A stretch of DNA of 64,000 bases from JAVBOW01 sp031550615 (GTDB lineage: Bacteria > Bacteroidota > Bacteroidia > Bacteroidales > Rikenellaceae): the NCBI GenBank assembly GCA_031550615.1, contig JAVBOL010000007.1, forward strand, positions 5,867 to 69,866, in the 5' to 3' direction. The notes under the pieces are model-generated. The model worked only from the letters and a program-made list of their open reading frames with translations. It was not told the DNA's origin and did no database searches. Shown here one piece after another: positions 1 through 8,565 of this stretch (within the stretch, counting starts at the first letter, position 1; every line of letters begins with the position of its first letter). The position numbers and the translations under genes were made by a program.

Positions 1-170
1 TGGAAATAGGGCTGCCCCATTTTCAGCCCCAGCGCCTTCGCCTCGTTGCTGCGCGCCACTATGCATCCGTCGTTGTTGCTCAACACGACCACGGGACGCC
101 CTTCGAGCGAAGGGTCGAAAACCCTCTCGCACGAGGCGAAAAAGTTGTTGCAGTCGCACAATACAAACAT
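1..170 (-). CDS. umuC: UmuC, DNA polymerase V catalytic subunit (5' part only)
   Basis: Only the first 56 or so codons are inside the window; the gene runs off the left edge. The N-terminus reads MFVLCDCNNFFASCERVF, the first Y-family polymerase motif with the metal-binding Asp at residue 6, followed by the LSNNDGCIVARSNEAK segment typical of UmuC. The protein should be the error-prone translesion polymerase that acts with processed UmuD after DNA damage. It starts 2 nt after the umuD stop, so the two genes form the usual umuDC operon. The identification is clear from the N-terminus alone; completeness cannot be judged. Confidence 0.93.
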   Translation of the reverse strand, partial: MFVLCDCNNFFASCERVFDPSLEGRPVVVLSNNDGCIVARSNEAKALGLKMGQPYF

Positions 171-172
171 TT

Positions 173-610
173 TTAGAATTTTTTGATGCAGTAGCGGACC
201 ACGCCCCATACCGAGAAATCGCTCGACGGGTCGACCTCGATGGGTTTATACCTGTCATTGGCCGGCATAAGGCGGACGCGGCCGGCAGCCAGCGCGACCC
301 TTTTGAGGGTAAATTCGCCGTCCAGGAAACAGACCGCCACGCAGCCGTCGTAAGGCTCGACGGATTTGTCTATCACCAGCAGGTCGCCGTCGTCGATGCC
401 CGCGCCGGTCATGCTCACCCCAGATACGCGGGCGAAGAACGTAGAGGCCGGATTGCGCACCAGTTCGCGCCCCAGGTCGAGGCTGCCCTCGATGTGGTCG
501 TCGACCTGGAATGGTATGCCGGCTGAAACGCCGCCCAGGGCGAGCGGGGCGTGCGAAGGTCGGGCGTCGTCGGGATCGACCGGGGTCGATATGGTCAGTC
601 TGATATCCAT
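173..610 (-). CDS. umuD: UmuD, LexA-type self-cleaving SOS mutagenesis protein
   Basis: A 145-residue S24/LexA-family protein. The self-cleavage site is Ala30-Gly31 (SAGIPFQ). The catalytic dyad is Ser66 (SGVSM) and Lys103 (GEFTLK), 37 residues apart as in E. coli UmuD (Ser60/Lys97). Activated RecA would trigger autocleavage to UmuD', which joins UmuC as DNA polymerase V. I start at the ATG ending at 610; a TTG two codons upstream is possible but less likely. It is transcribed away from the AI-2E-family gene, and umuC follows after 2 nt. I recognise no LexA box in the divergent intergenic region. Confidence 0.95.
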   Translation of the reverse strand: MDIRLTISTPVDPDDARPSHAPLALGGVSAGIPFQVDDHIEGSLDLGRELVRNPASTFFARVSGVSMTGAGIDDGDLLVIDKSVEPYDGCVAVCFLDGEFTLKRVALAAGRVRLMPANDRYKPIEVDPSSDFSVWGVVRYCIKKF

Positions 611-692
611 AGGCAACAGAAGAACGAAAGTAGCTATTTTTTTGTTATTTTGCGGCAGACAATTTGTATTAACCGCAGAAAATTACGCCTCT

Positions 693-1730
693 ATGATCTC
701 AGGTAAAGACCTTAACCAGAATATCCGCCAGGTCGGGTTCGTGATACTCATGATCACCCTTACGGTGCTTATCGGCTACGAGCTGAAATTCTTTTTCAGC
801 GCGGCGCTGGGCGCTTTCACCCTGTATATGCTGCTGCGAATGCCGCACCGGTGGCTTATGGGGCGCGGATGGCCCAAGATGCTGGCTACCATGACCCTCA
901 TCCTGGCAAGTGTGGCGGTGCTGCTCGGCGCGGGAGGCGGCATACTGAGCGTGATACTGCCCAAGATAAAGGGTTTCTCGCCGCAGATCGTGATCGACAA
1001 CTTAAACTCGATACACGACTACGTCCTGAGCAAAACCGGATATAATATTTTCTCCAAAGATATCGTCGACAAGGCGATGGAGGGCCTGGGCAATGCCCTG
1101 CCCGACATCTTCACGGCCACGGGCGGGGTGCTGGTCAACGGGTTCATGTCGTTCGTGATACTGTTCTTCATGTTGCAGGGCAACCGCAGCATGGAAGACA
1201 GTTTCTCCTCGCGGCTGCCGCTGCGTGCGGAGAGCATCGCGATCCTGCAACGCGGCACACACGACATAGTGGTCAGCAACGCGATAGGCATCCCGATCAT
1301 CATTATCGGGCACTCGGTGATCTCGGGGCTGGCCTACTGGTGGCTCGGCGCGGGCGATCCCGTGGCGTGGGGGCTTATAACCGGCATCGCGGGGCTGCTG
1401 CCCGTGATCGGCACCGCCGGGGTGTGGATACCGCTGGCGGTCAACCTTATAGCCGACGGGCAGATCTGGCAGGGGATCATGCTGATAGCATACGGCGCGC
1501 TGATCGTCGCCAACACCGACAATGTGCTGCGCATGGCTCTGTTGAAAAAATATGCTGACGTGCACCCCCTGGTCACCCTGTTCGGCATCATACTGGGCAT
1601 CAACCTTTTCGGGTTCTGGGGCATTATCTTCGGGCCGCTTCTGATATCGGGGTCGATGATGCTGCTGCATATCTACCGCATGGAGTTCATGGGAATATGC
1701 GACGTACCAAAAGAGAACAGCCCCGGTTAA
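693..1730 (+). CDS. AI-2E family transporter / YdiK-like permease
   Basis: A 345-residue multi-pass membrane protein of the AI-2E_transport (PF01594) family. Several long hydrophobic segments are visible: residues ~10-45 (two helices), ~65-90, ~150-170, and a C-terminal cluster of helices from ~210. A glycine-rich ITGIAGLLPVIGTAGVWIPL stretch precedes the last helices, as in this family. Members have been linked to AI-2 or small-molecule export and some to Na+/H+ exchange, so the substrate is open. An in-frame reading extends upstream across umuD. The ATG at 693 is chosen because it starts outside umuD and directly before the first helix. The stop codon lies in the loop of a terminator hairpin. 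Confidence 0.85.
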   Translation: MISGKDLNQNIRQVGFVILMITLTVLIGYELKFFFSAALGAFTLYMLLRMPHRWLMGRGWPKMLATMTLILASVAVLLGAGGGILSVILPKIKGFSPQIVIDNLNSIHDYVLSKTGYNIFSKDIVDKAMEGLGNALPDIFTATGGVLVNGFMSFVILFFMLQGNRSMEDSFSSRLPLRAESIAILQRGTHDIVVSNAIGIPIIIIGHSVISGLAYWWLGAGDPVAWGLITGIAGLLPVIGTAGVWIPLAVNLIADGQIWQGIMLIAYGALIVANTDNVLRMALLKKYADVHPLVTLFGIILGINLFGFWGIIFGPLLISGSMMLLHIYRMEFMGICDVPKENSPG

Positions 1731-1739
1731 GGGGCTGTT
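1716..1739. terminator. Bidirectional intrinsic terminator
   Basis: A perfect 9-bp stem (AACAGCCCC / GGGGCTGTT) with a 6-nt loop, flanked by T-rich sequence on the plus side and by its counterpart on the minus side. It lies between the convergent ends of the AI-2E-family gene and ahcY, so it can serve both. The TAA stop of the upstream gene is in the loop. Confidence 0.85.
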
Positions 1740-1745
1740 TCATTT

Positions 1746-3164
<1,419 letters not shown>

Positions 3165-3590
3165 AATATTCTGTTTTTATCCTGTATTATCTGCTCTTTA
3201 AGTTGCTCGAACGAGTCGAAACGGCGCTCGGGACGGATATAATCCAACAGCTCGACGCCTATGGTCCTGCCGTAGAGGTCGCCCTCGAAATCGAAGACGT
3301 TGACCTCCAGCACGCGCCGCCCGCCGCCCGACACCGTGGGTTTGCGCCCCACGAAAGCCATGCCCGGCATGCGCCGTCCGTCGATCTCGGCCACGGCGGC
3401 GTAGACCCCGTCCGCCACTGGGACGTCGTCGGCCAGGGAGATGTTGGCCGTCGGGAAACCCAGGGTGCGTCCGATCTTGTTGCCGCCTATTACCGTTCCG
3501 CTAAGTCGCATGGTCGGCAAAGGTAATAATTTTCTTGTAAAAGCCGGGCTTTTTTCATACCTTGCGCCCTATATATCCTTTAGGGTAACA

Positions 3591-4289
3591 ATGGAGCAAA
3601 AGAGCAAAAAAATATTCTACTCGATGGGCGAAGTCACCGAGATGTTCGACGTGAACCCTTCGCTGATCCGTTTCTGGGAGAAGCAATTCCCCATACTGAA
3701 ACCCCACAAGAATAAAAAGGGCAACCGCATGTTCACCGCCGCCGACGTGGAGAACCTCAGGCTGATATACCACCTGGTGAAAGAGAAGGGGATGACCCTG
3801 GCCGGGGCGGGCAAGGCGCTGCGAAAGGGAGGCGATGAAACCACCCGCGAGGCGGAGCTTACGGAGCGTCTGCTCAAAATACGCTCGATGCTCGAGGAGA
3901 TACGCCAGGAGCTGGCCGAGCCGGGCGAAAACGCCATAGTGATCGAGCATCACGAAGAGCCGGCCCGCGTGGTGGAGTTCGCCGTGGAAGACGTGCAGAC
4001 GGCCTCAGGGCAGCAAACCGTATCGGAGCCGGAAATCATCCCGGAAGCCGGGACGGAGCCTGAGTTGGAAGCAGTTCCGGCGCAGGAAGCAATTCACGAG
4101 GCCCTGCCCCTGGCGGAGCCGGAAACGGAGTCCGAGATGGAACCCCAGGCGGACCCGGAATCCGAGCCGGAGCAGGAACCCCTGGCGGACCCGGAATCTG
4201 AGCCGGAACAGGAATCCGAGCCGGAGCACCAGCCCGAACCGGAACCCGCTCCCCAACCGCTCCCCTATTTCCAGCAATCTTTGTTTTAG
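3591..4289 (+). CDS. MerR-family transcriptional regulator with Glu/Pro-rich tail
   Basis: A 232-residue protein. Residues ~6-75 form a MerR-type winged helix (YSMGEVTEMFDVNPSLIRFWEKQFPIL, then KGNRMFTAADVENLRLIYHLV). A short helical segment follows to ~residue 110. It lacks the cysteines of metal-sensing MerR proteins. The last ~80 residues are low-complexity and dominated by Glu and Pro, partly from an internal 36-bp DNA repeat. The ATG at 3591 is chosen because the MEQKSKKIFYSMGE start fits the family. The nif3-like gene starts at the nucleotide right after the stop, so the two are probably co-transcribed. The ligand and targets are unknown. Confidence 0.85.
   Translation: MEQKSKKIFYSMGEVTEMFDVNPSLIRFWEKQFPILKPHKNKKGNRMFTAADVENLRLIYHLVKEKGMTLAGAGKALRKGGDETTREAELTERLLKIRSMLEEIRQELAEPGENAIVIEHHEEPARVVEFAVEDVQTASGQQTVSEPEIIPEAGTEPELEAVPAQEAIHEALPLAEPETESEMEPQADPESEPEQEPLADPESEPEQESEPEHQPEPEPAPQPLPYFQQSLF
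4148..4219 (+). repeat. 36-bp tandem coding repeat (Pro-Glu-Ser-Glu tail)
   Basis: Two near-identical copies of a 36-bp unit start at 4148 and 4184. They encode ADPESEPEQE-type blocks, and further degenerate ESEPE/EPEPE units follow. The repeat explains the acidic Pro-rich tail of the MerR-like protein. Such tracts vary in length by slippage, always in multiples of three here. Confidence 0.7.
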
Positions 4290-5078
4290 ATGAAAATAAG
4301 CGACATAACCGCCGCCATTGAGGAATTTGCGCCGCTACGCACCCAGGAGGGTTTCGACAACTCGGGACTGCTGGTTGGCGAAACGGGATCGGAAGTGCAC
4401 GCCGCGCTGCTGTGTGTGGACATAACCGAGCAGGTCATGGATCTGGCCGAGGCGTTGGGCGCGGATATGGTCATCTCGCACCACCCGGTGATCTTCACCC
4501 CCCTGCGCCGCCTGACCGGAGCGACGGGCGCCGAAAGGATCGTCGCACGCGCAATACGCCGCGGCATAGCACTTTACGCATGCCACACCAACCTCGACGT
4601 GGCGCACGGAGGGCTGAGCTGGAGGCTTGCCGAGATACTCGGCCTTGAAAACGTCAGGCTGCTGAGCCCCACGTGCGACGAGTGCACAGGGTTCGGCGTG
4701 ACGGGTACGCTGCCCGCGCCGACCCCGATAGCGGAGTTCCTCGGTTCAGTGGCTGAAAAACTCGGCGTGAGGGCATTGCGCCATTCGCTCCCGGTATCGC
4801 AAACGGTATCGCGCGTGGCGGTGAGTAGCGGCTCGGGGGCGTCGCTGATAGATGCCGCTGCAGCCTCGGGGGCCGACGTTTTCGTGGCGGCCGACTTCAA
4901 GTACAACCATTTCGTCGAGGTGCAGGGTCGCATCACCATCGCCGACGCGGGGCATTTCGAGAGCGAATTTTGCGCCGTGGACGTTTTATTTGAAATAATA
5001 CGGAAAAAATTTCCTACTTTTGCACTCCATAAATGCGGCGAAGGGAGCAATCCCGTCCATTATCTGCTAAATAATTGA
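4290..5078 (+). CDS. Nif3-like dinuclear metal centre protein (YbgI/NIF3 family)
   Basis: A 262-residue member of the NIF3 family, which forms toroidal hexamers with a two-metal site per subunit. The metal ligands can be read off: the SHHPVIF motif near residue 64, CHTNLDVA (~97-104), and the C-terminal GHFESE motif. E. coli homologues have been linked to GTP cyclohydrolase-like folds, but the reaction is not established. The start ATG follows the regulator's stop codon without a gap. The last ~90 bp carry a promoter for the downstream zinc-ribbon gene. Confidence 0.9.
   Translation: MKISDITAAIEEFAPLRTQEGFDNSGLLVGETGSEVHAALLCVDITEQVMDLAEALGADMVISHHPVIFTPLRRLTGATGAERIVARAIRRGIALYACHTNLDVAHGGLSWRLAEILGLENVRLLSPTCDECTGFGVTGTLPAPTPIAEFLGSVAEKLGVRALRHSLPVSQTVSRVAVSSGSGASLIDAAAASGADVFVAADFKYNHFVEVQGRITIADAGHFESEFCAVDVLFEIIRKKFPTFALHKCGEGSNPVHYLLNN
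4989..5022 (+). promoter_or_regulatory. Bacteroidota-type promoter inside nif3-like gene
   Basis: TTTG at 4989-4992 and TACTTTTG at 5015-5022 match the -33 TTTG and -7 TAnnTTTG elements, with a 22-bp spacer (slightly long). It is followed by GCACTCC, the same context as at the tRNA promoter. It would start transcription near 5026, about 65 nt before the zinc-ribbon gene. Confidence 0.6.
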
Positions 5079-5089
5079 AAAACATAGAT

Positions 5090-5848
5090 ATGGCAACATC
5101 ATCCAAACGCGCAGCCGAAGCTACCGACTACTCGATGCAGGAGAAGATCCTCGCACTGTACGAGTTGCAGAAGATCGACAGCAAGATAGACGAGATCAAC
5201 AAGATCAAAGGTGAGCTCCCGCTCGAAGTGCAGGACCTCGAAGACGAAGTGGCCGGTCTGCGCACCCGAATCGAGAATATAACCGCCGAAATAGACAACC
5301 TGGGCGCCCTGACCCGTCAGCGCAAAGAGGAGTCCGAGAACGCTAAAGCCGCTATCGCGAAATACGAGGAGCAGCAGAATAACGTGCGCAACAACCGCGA
5401 ATTCGACTCGCTATCCAAAGAGATCGAATACCAGAAACTCGAGATCGAACTTTGCGATAAACGCCTGAAGGAGTACAGCGCAGAGACCAAGATCAAGAAA
5501 AAAATGGCCGAAGACGCCGAAGCCATAATGGCCGAGCGCCAGATCGACCTGCAAAACAAGAAGAAGGAGCTCGAAGGCATCGAGCAGGAGACAGCCAGGG
5601 AGATCGAAACCCTCGCCGCCCAATCCGAAATCGCGCAGGTGAAGATCGACGCCCGCCTGTTGAGCGCCTACAAGCGTCTGCGCCAGAACGTGCACAACGG
5701 ACTGGCTGTGGTGACCGTCAAACGCGACGCGTGTGGCGGCTGCTTCAACCGCATCCCGCCCCAGAGGCAATTCGACATCCGCCAGAACAAGAAGATCATC
5801 GTCTGCGAATACTGCGGCCGTATCCTCGTGTCCGACGAAGTGGAATAA
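5090..5848 (+). CDS. Coiled-coil protein with C-terminal C4 zinc ribbon (CT398-like)
   Basis: A 252-residue protein. Residues ~15-185 are an almost unbroken heptad-rich coiled coil (KIDEINKIKGELPLEVQDLEDE..., repeated E/K/L spacing). Residues ~205-250 form a zinc ribbon with two CxxC knuckles (CGGCFNRIP and CEYCGRIL). This matches the zf-RING_7/CT398 family found widely in bacteria, whose role is poorly known (nucleic-acid or protein binding has been suggested). I start at the ATG at 5090, not the TTG at 5075 that overlaps the upstream stop. It has its own promoter inside the preceding gene and a strong terminator behind. Confidence 0.88.
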   Translation: MATSSKRAAEATDYSMQEKILALYELQKIDSKIDEINKIKGELPLEVQDLEDEVAGLRTRIENITAEIDNLGALTRQRKEESENAKAAIAKYEEQQNNVRNNREFDSLSKEIEYQKLEIELCDKRLKEYSAETKIKKKMAEDAEAIMAERQIDLQNKKKELEGIEQETAREIETLAAQSEIAQVKIDARLLSAYKRLRQNVHNGLAVVTVKRDACGGCFNRIPPQRQFDIRQNKKIIVCEYCGRILVSDEVE

Positions 5849-5868
5849 CCGGCAACATGAGACTGTTC

Positions 5869-5910
5869 GCAAAAGCCGCCCCAGATACGCCGGGCGGCTT
5901 TTGCCTTTAT
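5869..5910 (+). terminator. Intrinsic terminator
   Basis: A 13-bp perfect stem (GCAAAAGCCGCCC / GGGCGGCTTTTGC) with a 10-nt loop, followed by CTTTAT. It ends the zinc-ribbon transcript before the CDF transporter gene. Confidence 0.8.
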
Positions 5911-5924
5911 AATACCTTATAAAT

Positions 5925-6803
5925 ATGGCGCACGATCACACACACGACCACGCGGGAGAGAACATAAAGATGGCCTTCTGGCTCAACCTCTCCTTCAGCG
6001 TCATCGAGATATTCGGCGGGCTGCTGACCAACAGCATAGCCATTATATCCGATGCGCTGCACGACCTGGGCGACAGCTTCTCTCTCGCCATGGCGTGGTA
6101 TTTTCAAAAATTATCGAAAAAGGGCGGCAATCCGCGTTTCACCTACGGCTACCGGCGATTTTCGCTGTTAGGGGCGCTTATCAACTCGCTGGTGCTGCTC
6201 GTCGGCTCGGGATTCGTGATCCTCGCCGCCGTGGGACGCATCATGGCGCCCCAACAGGCCAACGCCGCCGGCATGCTGGCGCTGGCCGTGATGGGTGTGC
6301 TGTTCAATGGCGTGGCGGTGATGAAACTCAAAAAAGGCAACTCGCTCAACGAGCGCGCGGTGATGCTGCACCTTATGGAAGACGTGCTGGGCTGGGCGGC
6401 GGTGCTCGTGGCAAGCCTGGTGATGATGGTCGTCCACGTGCCGGTGCTCGACCCCGTGCTTTCGCTGCTTATCTCCTGTTATATACTTTTCAATATATAC
6501 CGTAACCTGCGCGACACGCTGAGGGTGATCCTCCAGGGCGCACCCGAGGGCATCGACCGCGGGCAGATCGAGAAACTTATCGTCGCCACGCCCGGCGTGG
6601 ACTCGGTGCACGACATCCACCTGTGGAGCATGGACGGCGATTATAACGTGATGACCGCGCACGTGGTGACGGACGGCAAAGCCGATCCGGCGGCGCTCAA
6701 ATGCGACCTCAAGAAAAAACTCGCCGGGGCGGGCATCAACCACCCGACCATAGAGTTGGAATCGCGCGGCGAGAGTTGCCCGATGGACGAGGGATGTTGC
6801 TGA
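5925..6803 (+). CDS. Cation diffusion facilitator (CDF) metal exporter
   Basis: A 292-residue CDF-family protein that would export Zn2+ or similar divalent metals by proton antiport across the inner membrane. The N-terminus is His-rich (MAHDHTHDHAGEN). About six transmembrane segments span residues ~15-195. The zinc-site motifs lie in TM2 (SDALHDLGDS) and TM5 (HLMEDVLGW). A cytoplasmic CDF dimerisation domain covers ~205-280 (VDSVHDIHLWSMDGDYNVMTAHVV). The C-terminus ends with a Cys pair (CPMDEGCC). It resembles CzcD/ZitB in length and order; metal specificity cannot be read from sequence. It stands alone between two terminator/promoter boundaries. Confidence 0.93.
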   Translation: MAHDHTHDHAGENIKMAFWLNLSFSVIEIFGGLLTNSIAIISDALHDLGDSFSLAMAWYFQKLSKKGGNPRFTYGYRRFSLLGALINSLVLLVGSGFVILAAVGRIMAPQQANAAGMLALAVMGVLFNGVAVMKLKKGNSLNERAVMLHLMEDVLGWAAVLVASLVMMVVHVPVLDPVLSLLISCYILFNIYRNLRDTLRVILQGAPEGIDRGQIEKLIVATPGVDSVHDIHLWSMDGDYNVMTAHVVTDGKADPAALKCDLKKKLAGAGINHPTIELESRGESCPMDEGCC

Positions 6804-6821
6804 ATAATTCTCAAAAAAACC

Positions 6822-6829
6822 TATCTTTG
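6822..6829 (+). promoter_or_regulatory. -7 element of the serS promoter
   Basis: TATCTTTG matches TAnnTTTG 21 nt upstream of the serS ATG. A partial -33 (TTG at 6797-6799) lies 22 bp upstream; it is weak and overlaps the end of the CDF gene. Confidence 0.55.
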
Positions 6830-6850
6830 TAACCTGTAATAGAAAAAACC

Positions 6851-8122
6851 ATGCTGACGCTTAAACAAATCCGCGACGATAAAGCCACCGCCATAGCGCG
6901 CCTGGCCAAAAAAGGGGTCGACGCAGCCCCCATCATTGCACGTATCGAAGAACTGGACGACGCACGCAAAGCCCTGCAAAACGCCCTGGACACCAATCTG
7001 GCCGAGCAGAATGCGATAGCCAAGCAGGTGGGCGCGCTTTTCGCCCAGGGCAAGCGCGACGAGGCCGAAGCGGCCAAAGCGCGCTCGGCGGAGCTCAAAG
7101 AGCTCTCGCGCGAACTGGAAGATAAACTGCGCGAAGGCGTGGCGGCCCTCGACGCGGTGATAGTCACCCTGCCCAACGTCCCGGCGGAGATCGTCCCCGA
7201 GGGGCGCGTGGCCGAGGATAACGTGGTAGTCAGGCAGGGCGGGCAGATGCCCTCCCTGGGCGCAGACGCGCTGCCCCACTGGGAATTGGTGCGCAAATAC
7301 GACATTATCGACTTCGAGTTGGGCGTGAAGCTCACCGGAGCCGGTTTCCCGGTATACAAAGGCGCGGGCGCGGCGATACAGCGCGCGCTGATAACATATT
7401 TCCTGGACCACAACATCTCGGCGGGATATACCGAATACATGCCCCCCCTGATGGTCAACGAGGCGTCGGGCTTCGGCACCGGCCAACTGCCCGACAAAGA
7501 GGGACAGATGTACCACGCCACGGTCGATAATTTCTACCTGATACCCACTGCCGAGGTGCCCGTCACCAACATCTACCGCGACGTGATCGTCGAGGCCAAA
7601 GATCTGCCCGTCAAGATGACCGCCTACACGCCCTGCTTCCGCCGCGAGGCCGGATCGTACGGCAAGGACGTGAGGGGGCTCAACCGTCTGCACCAGTTCG
7701 ACAAGGTGGAGATAGTGCGCATCGAGCGCCCCGAGGACTCCTATGCCGCGCTGGACGAAATGGTGGCGCACGTCGAGGCCCTGGTCCGTTCGCTCGGGCT
7801 GCCCTACCGCATCCTGCGCCTGTGCGGCGGCGATATGAGCTTCACCTCGGCGCTGACCTACGACTTCGAGGTCTACTCCGCGGCGCAGGGCCGCTGGCTG
7901 GAGGTGTCGAGCGTGTCCAACTTCGAATCGTTCCAGGCCAACCGCCTCAAACTGCGCTACCGCGACGAAAACCGCAAGGTGCAGCTGGCACATACCCTTA
8001 ACGGCTCGTCGCTGGCCCTGCCGCGCATACTTGCCGCCATCCTGGAGAACAACCAGACTCCCGAGGGTATCGCGATCCCCGAGGTGCTAAAGCCCTATAT
8101 GCGCACCGGTATCATTAAGTAG
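6851..8122 (+). CDS. serS: Seryl-tRNA synthetase
   Basis: A 423-residue class II aminoacyl-tRNA synthetase, full length. Residues ~1-110 are the antiparallel coiled-coil arm that reads the long variable arm of tRNA-Ser. The catalytic domain shows motif 2 (FRREAGSYGKDVRGLNRLHQF) and motif 3 (LNGSSLALPRILAAILENNQ), with the serine-binding TAEVP segment between. It charges tRNA-Ser with serine in the cytoplasm. Transcribed alone from a TATCTTTG promoter directly upstream. Confidence 0.98.
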   Translation: MLTLKQIRDDKATAIARLAKKGVDAAPIIARIEELDDARKALQNALDTNLAEQNAIAKQVGALFAQGKRDEAEAAKARSAELKELSRELEDKLREGVAALDAVIVTLPNVPAEIVPEGRVAEDNVVVRQGGQMPSLGADALPHWELVRKYDIIDFELGVKLTGAGFPVYKGAGAAIQRALITYFLDHNISAGYTEYMPPLMVNEASGFGTGQLPDKEGQMYHATVDNFYLIPTAEVPVTNIYRDVIVEAKDLPVKMTAYTPCFRREAGSYGKDVRGLNRLHQFDKVEIVRIERPEDSYAALDEMVAHVEALVRSLGLPYRILRLCGGDMSFTSALTYDFEVYSAAQGRWLEVSSVSNFESFQANRLKLRYRDENRKVQLAHTLNGSSLALPRILAAILENNQTPEGIAIPEVLKPYMRTGIIK

Positions 8123-8182
8123 CGGAATTTTATCCCTCTGGACAACAAATCGTATGGCAATGGACGTTAGTGTCAAAAATAT

Positions 8183-8213
8183 TTTGCCATTCTGAAAATG
8201 TATAATATCTTTG
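8183..8213 (+). promoter_or_regulatory. Strong Bacteroidota promoter for the ferredoxin gene
   Basis: TTTG (8183-8186) and TATCTTTG (8206-8213) are separated by exactly 19 bp, matching the consensus fully. The 5' leader (~65 nt) contains a small CCGGG...CCCGG hairpin near 8227-8242 and an A/T-rich stretch just before the ATG. Confidence 0.8.
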
Positions 8214-8283
8214 CGGGTACCGATCCGGGATGCGCCCCGGGGTAACGATGAAATTTCACTTTAAACTTTAATTAATAAACGTA

Positions 8284-8454
8284 ATGGCTTACAAAATTCA
8301 AGAAGACGTTTGCACGGCTTGCGGAACGTGCATCGACGAGTGCCCCGTAGAGGCTATCTCTGCCGGCGATGTTTACAAGATCGATCCTTCGACGTGCACC
8401 GACTGCGGTTCCTGCGCAGACGTTTGCCCCGTTGAGGCAATCATACCTAACTAA
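8284..8454 (+). CDS. 2[4Fe-4S] ferredoxin, 56 residues
   Basis: A clostridial-type bacterial ferredoxin. It has two CxxCxxCxxxCP clusters: CTACGTCIDECPVEAI near residues 10-24 and CTDCGSCADVCPVEAI near 39-54. Each would hold one [4Fe-4S] centre, making this a small soluble electron carrier for anaerobic metabolism (for example with pyruvate:ferredoxin oxidoreductase or radical-SAM enzymes). It has a perfect promoter and its own terminator, which fits an abundant single-gene transcript. mqnC, a radical-SAM enzyme, starts 112 nt downstream. Confidence 0.95.
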   Translation: MAYKIQEDVCTACGTCIDECPVEAISAGDVYKIDPSTCTDCGSCADVCPVEAIIPN

Positions 8455-8472
8455 TCGTTAGGAACGCAAATG

Positions 8473-8508
8473 AAATAAGGCTGCCTATGGGCGGCCTTAT
8501 TTTTTTGT
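8473..8508 (+). terminator. Intrinsic terminator after ferredoxin
   Basis: A 13-bp stem (AAATAAGGCTGCC with GGCGGCCTTATTT, one T-G pair) with a 4-nt loop runs into a stretch of T residues. Confidence 0.85.
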
Positions 8509-8551
8509 GGTGGCGGTGCATAATGCGCGTTCACGGGGACGGCTTTTTTCT

Positions 8552-8559
8552 TAACTTTG
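8552..8559 (+). promoter_or_regulatory. -7 element of mqnC, leaving almost no leader
   Basis: TAACTTTG fits TAnnTTTG and ends only 6 nt before the mqnC ATG. The start point for this promoter class is about 4-7 nt downstream, so the mRNA would begin at or next to the start codon. No good -33 TTTG is seen. Confidence 0.5.
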
Positions 8560-8565
8560 CGACCT

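Noticed and set aside
366..692. A 109-codon N-terminal extension of the AI-2E-family protein
   Set aside because: It is antisense to umuD and contains no membrane helices; the ATG at 693 begins the protein proper.
4148..4250. Tandem repeats considered as a CRISPR or satellite array
   Set aside because: The repeats are in frame, directly adjacent without spacers, and encode the MerR-like protein's acidic tail.
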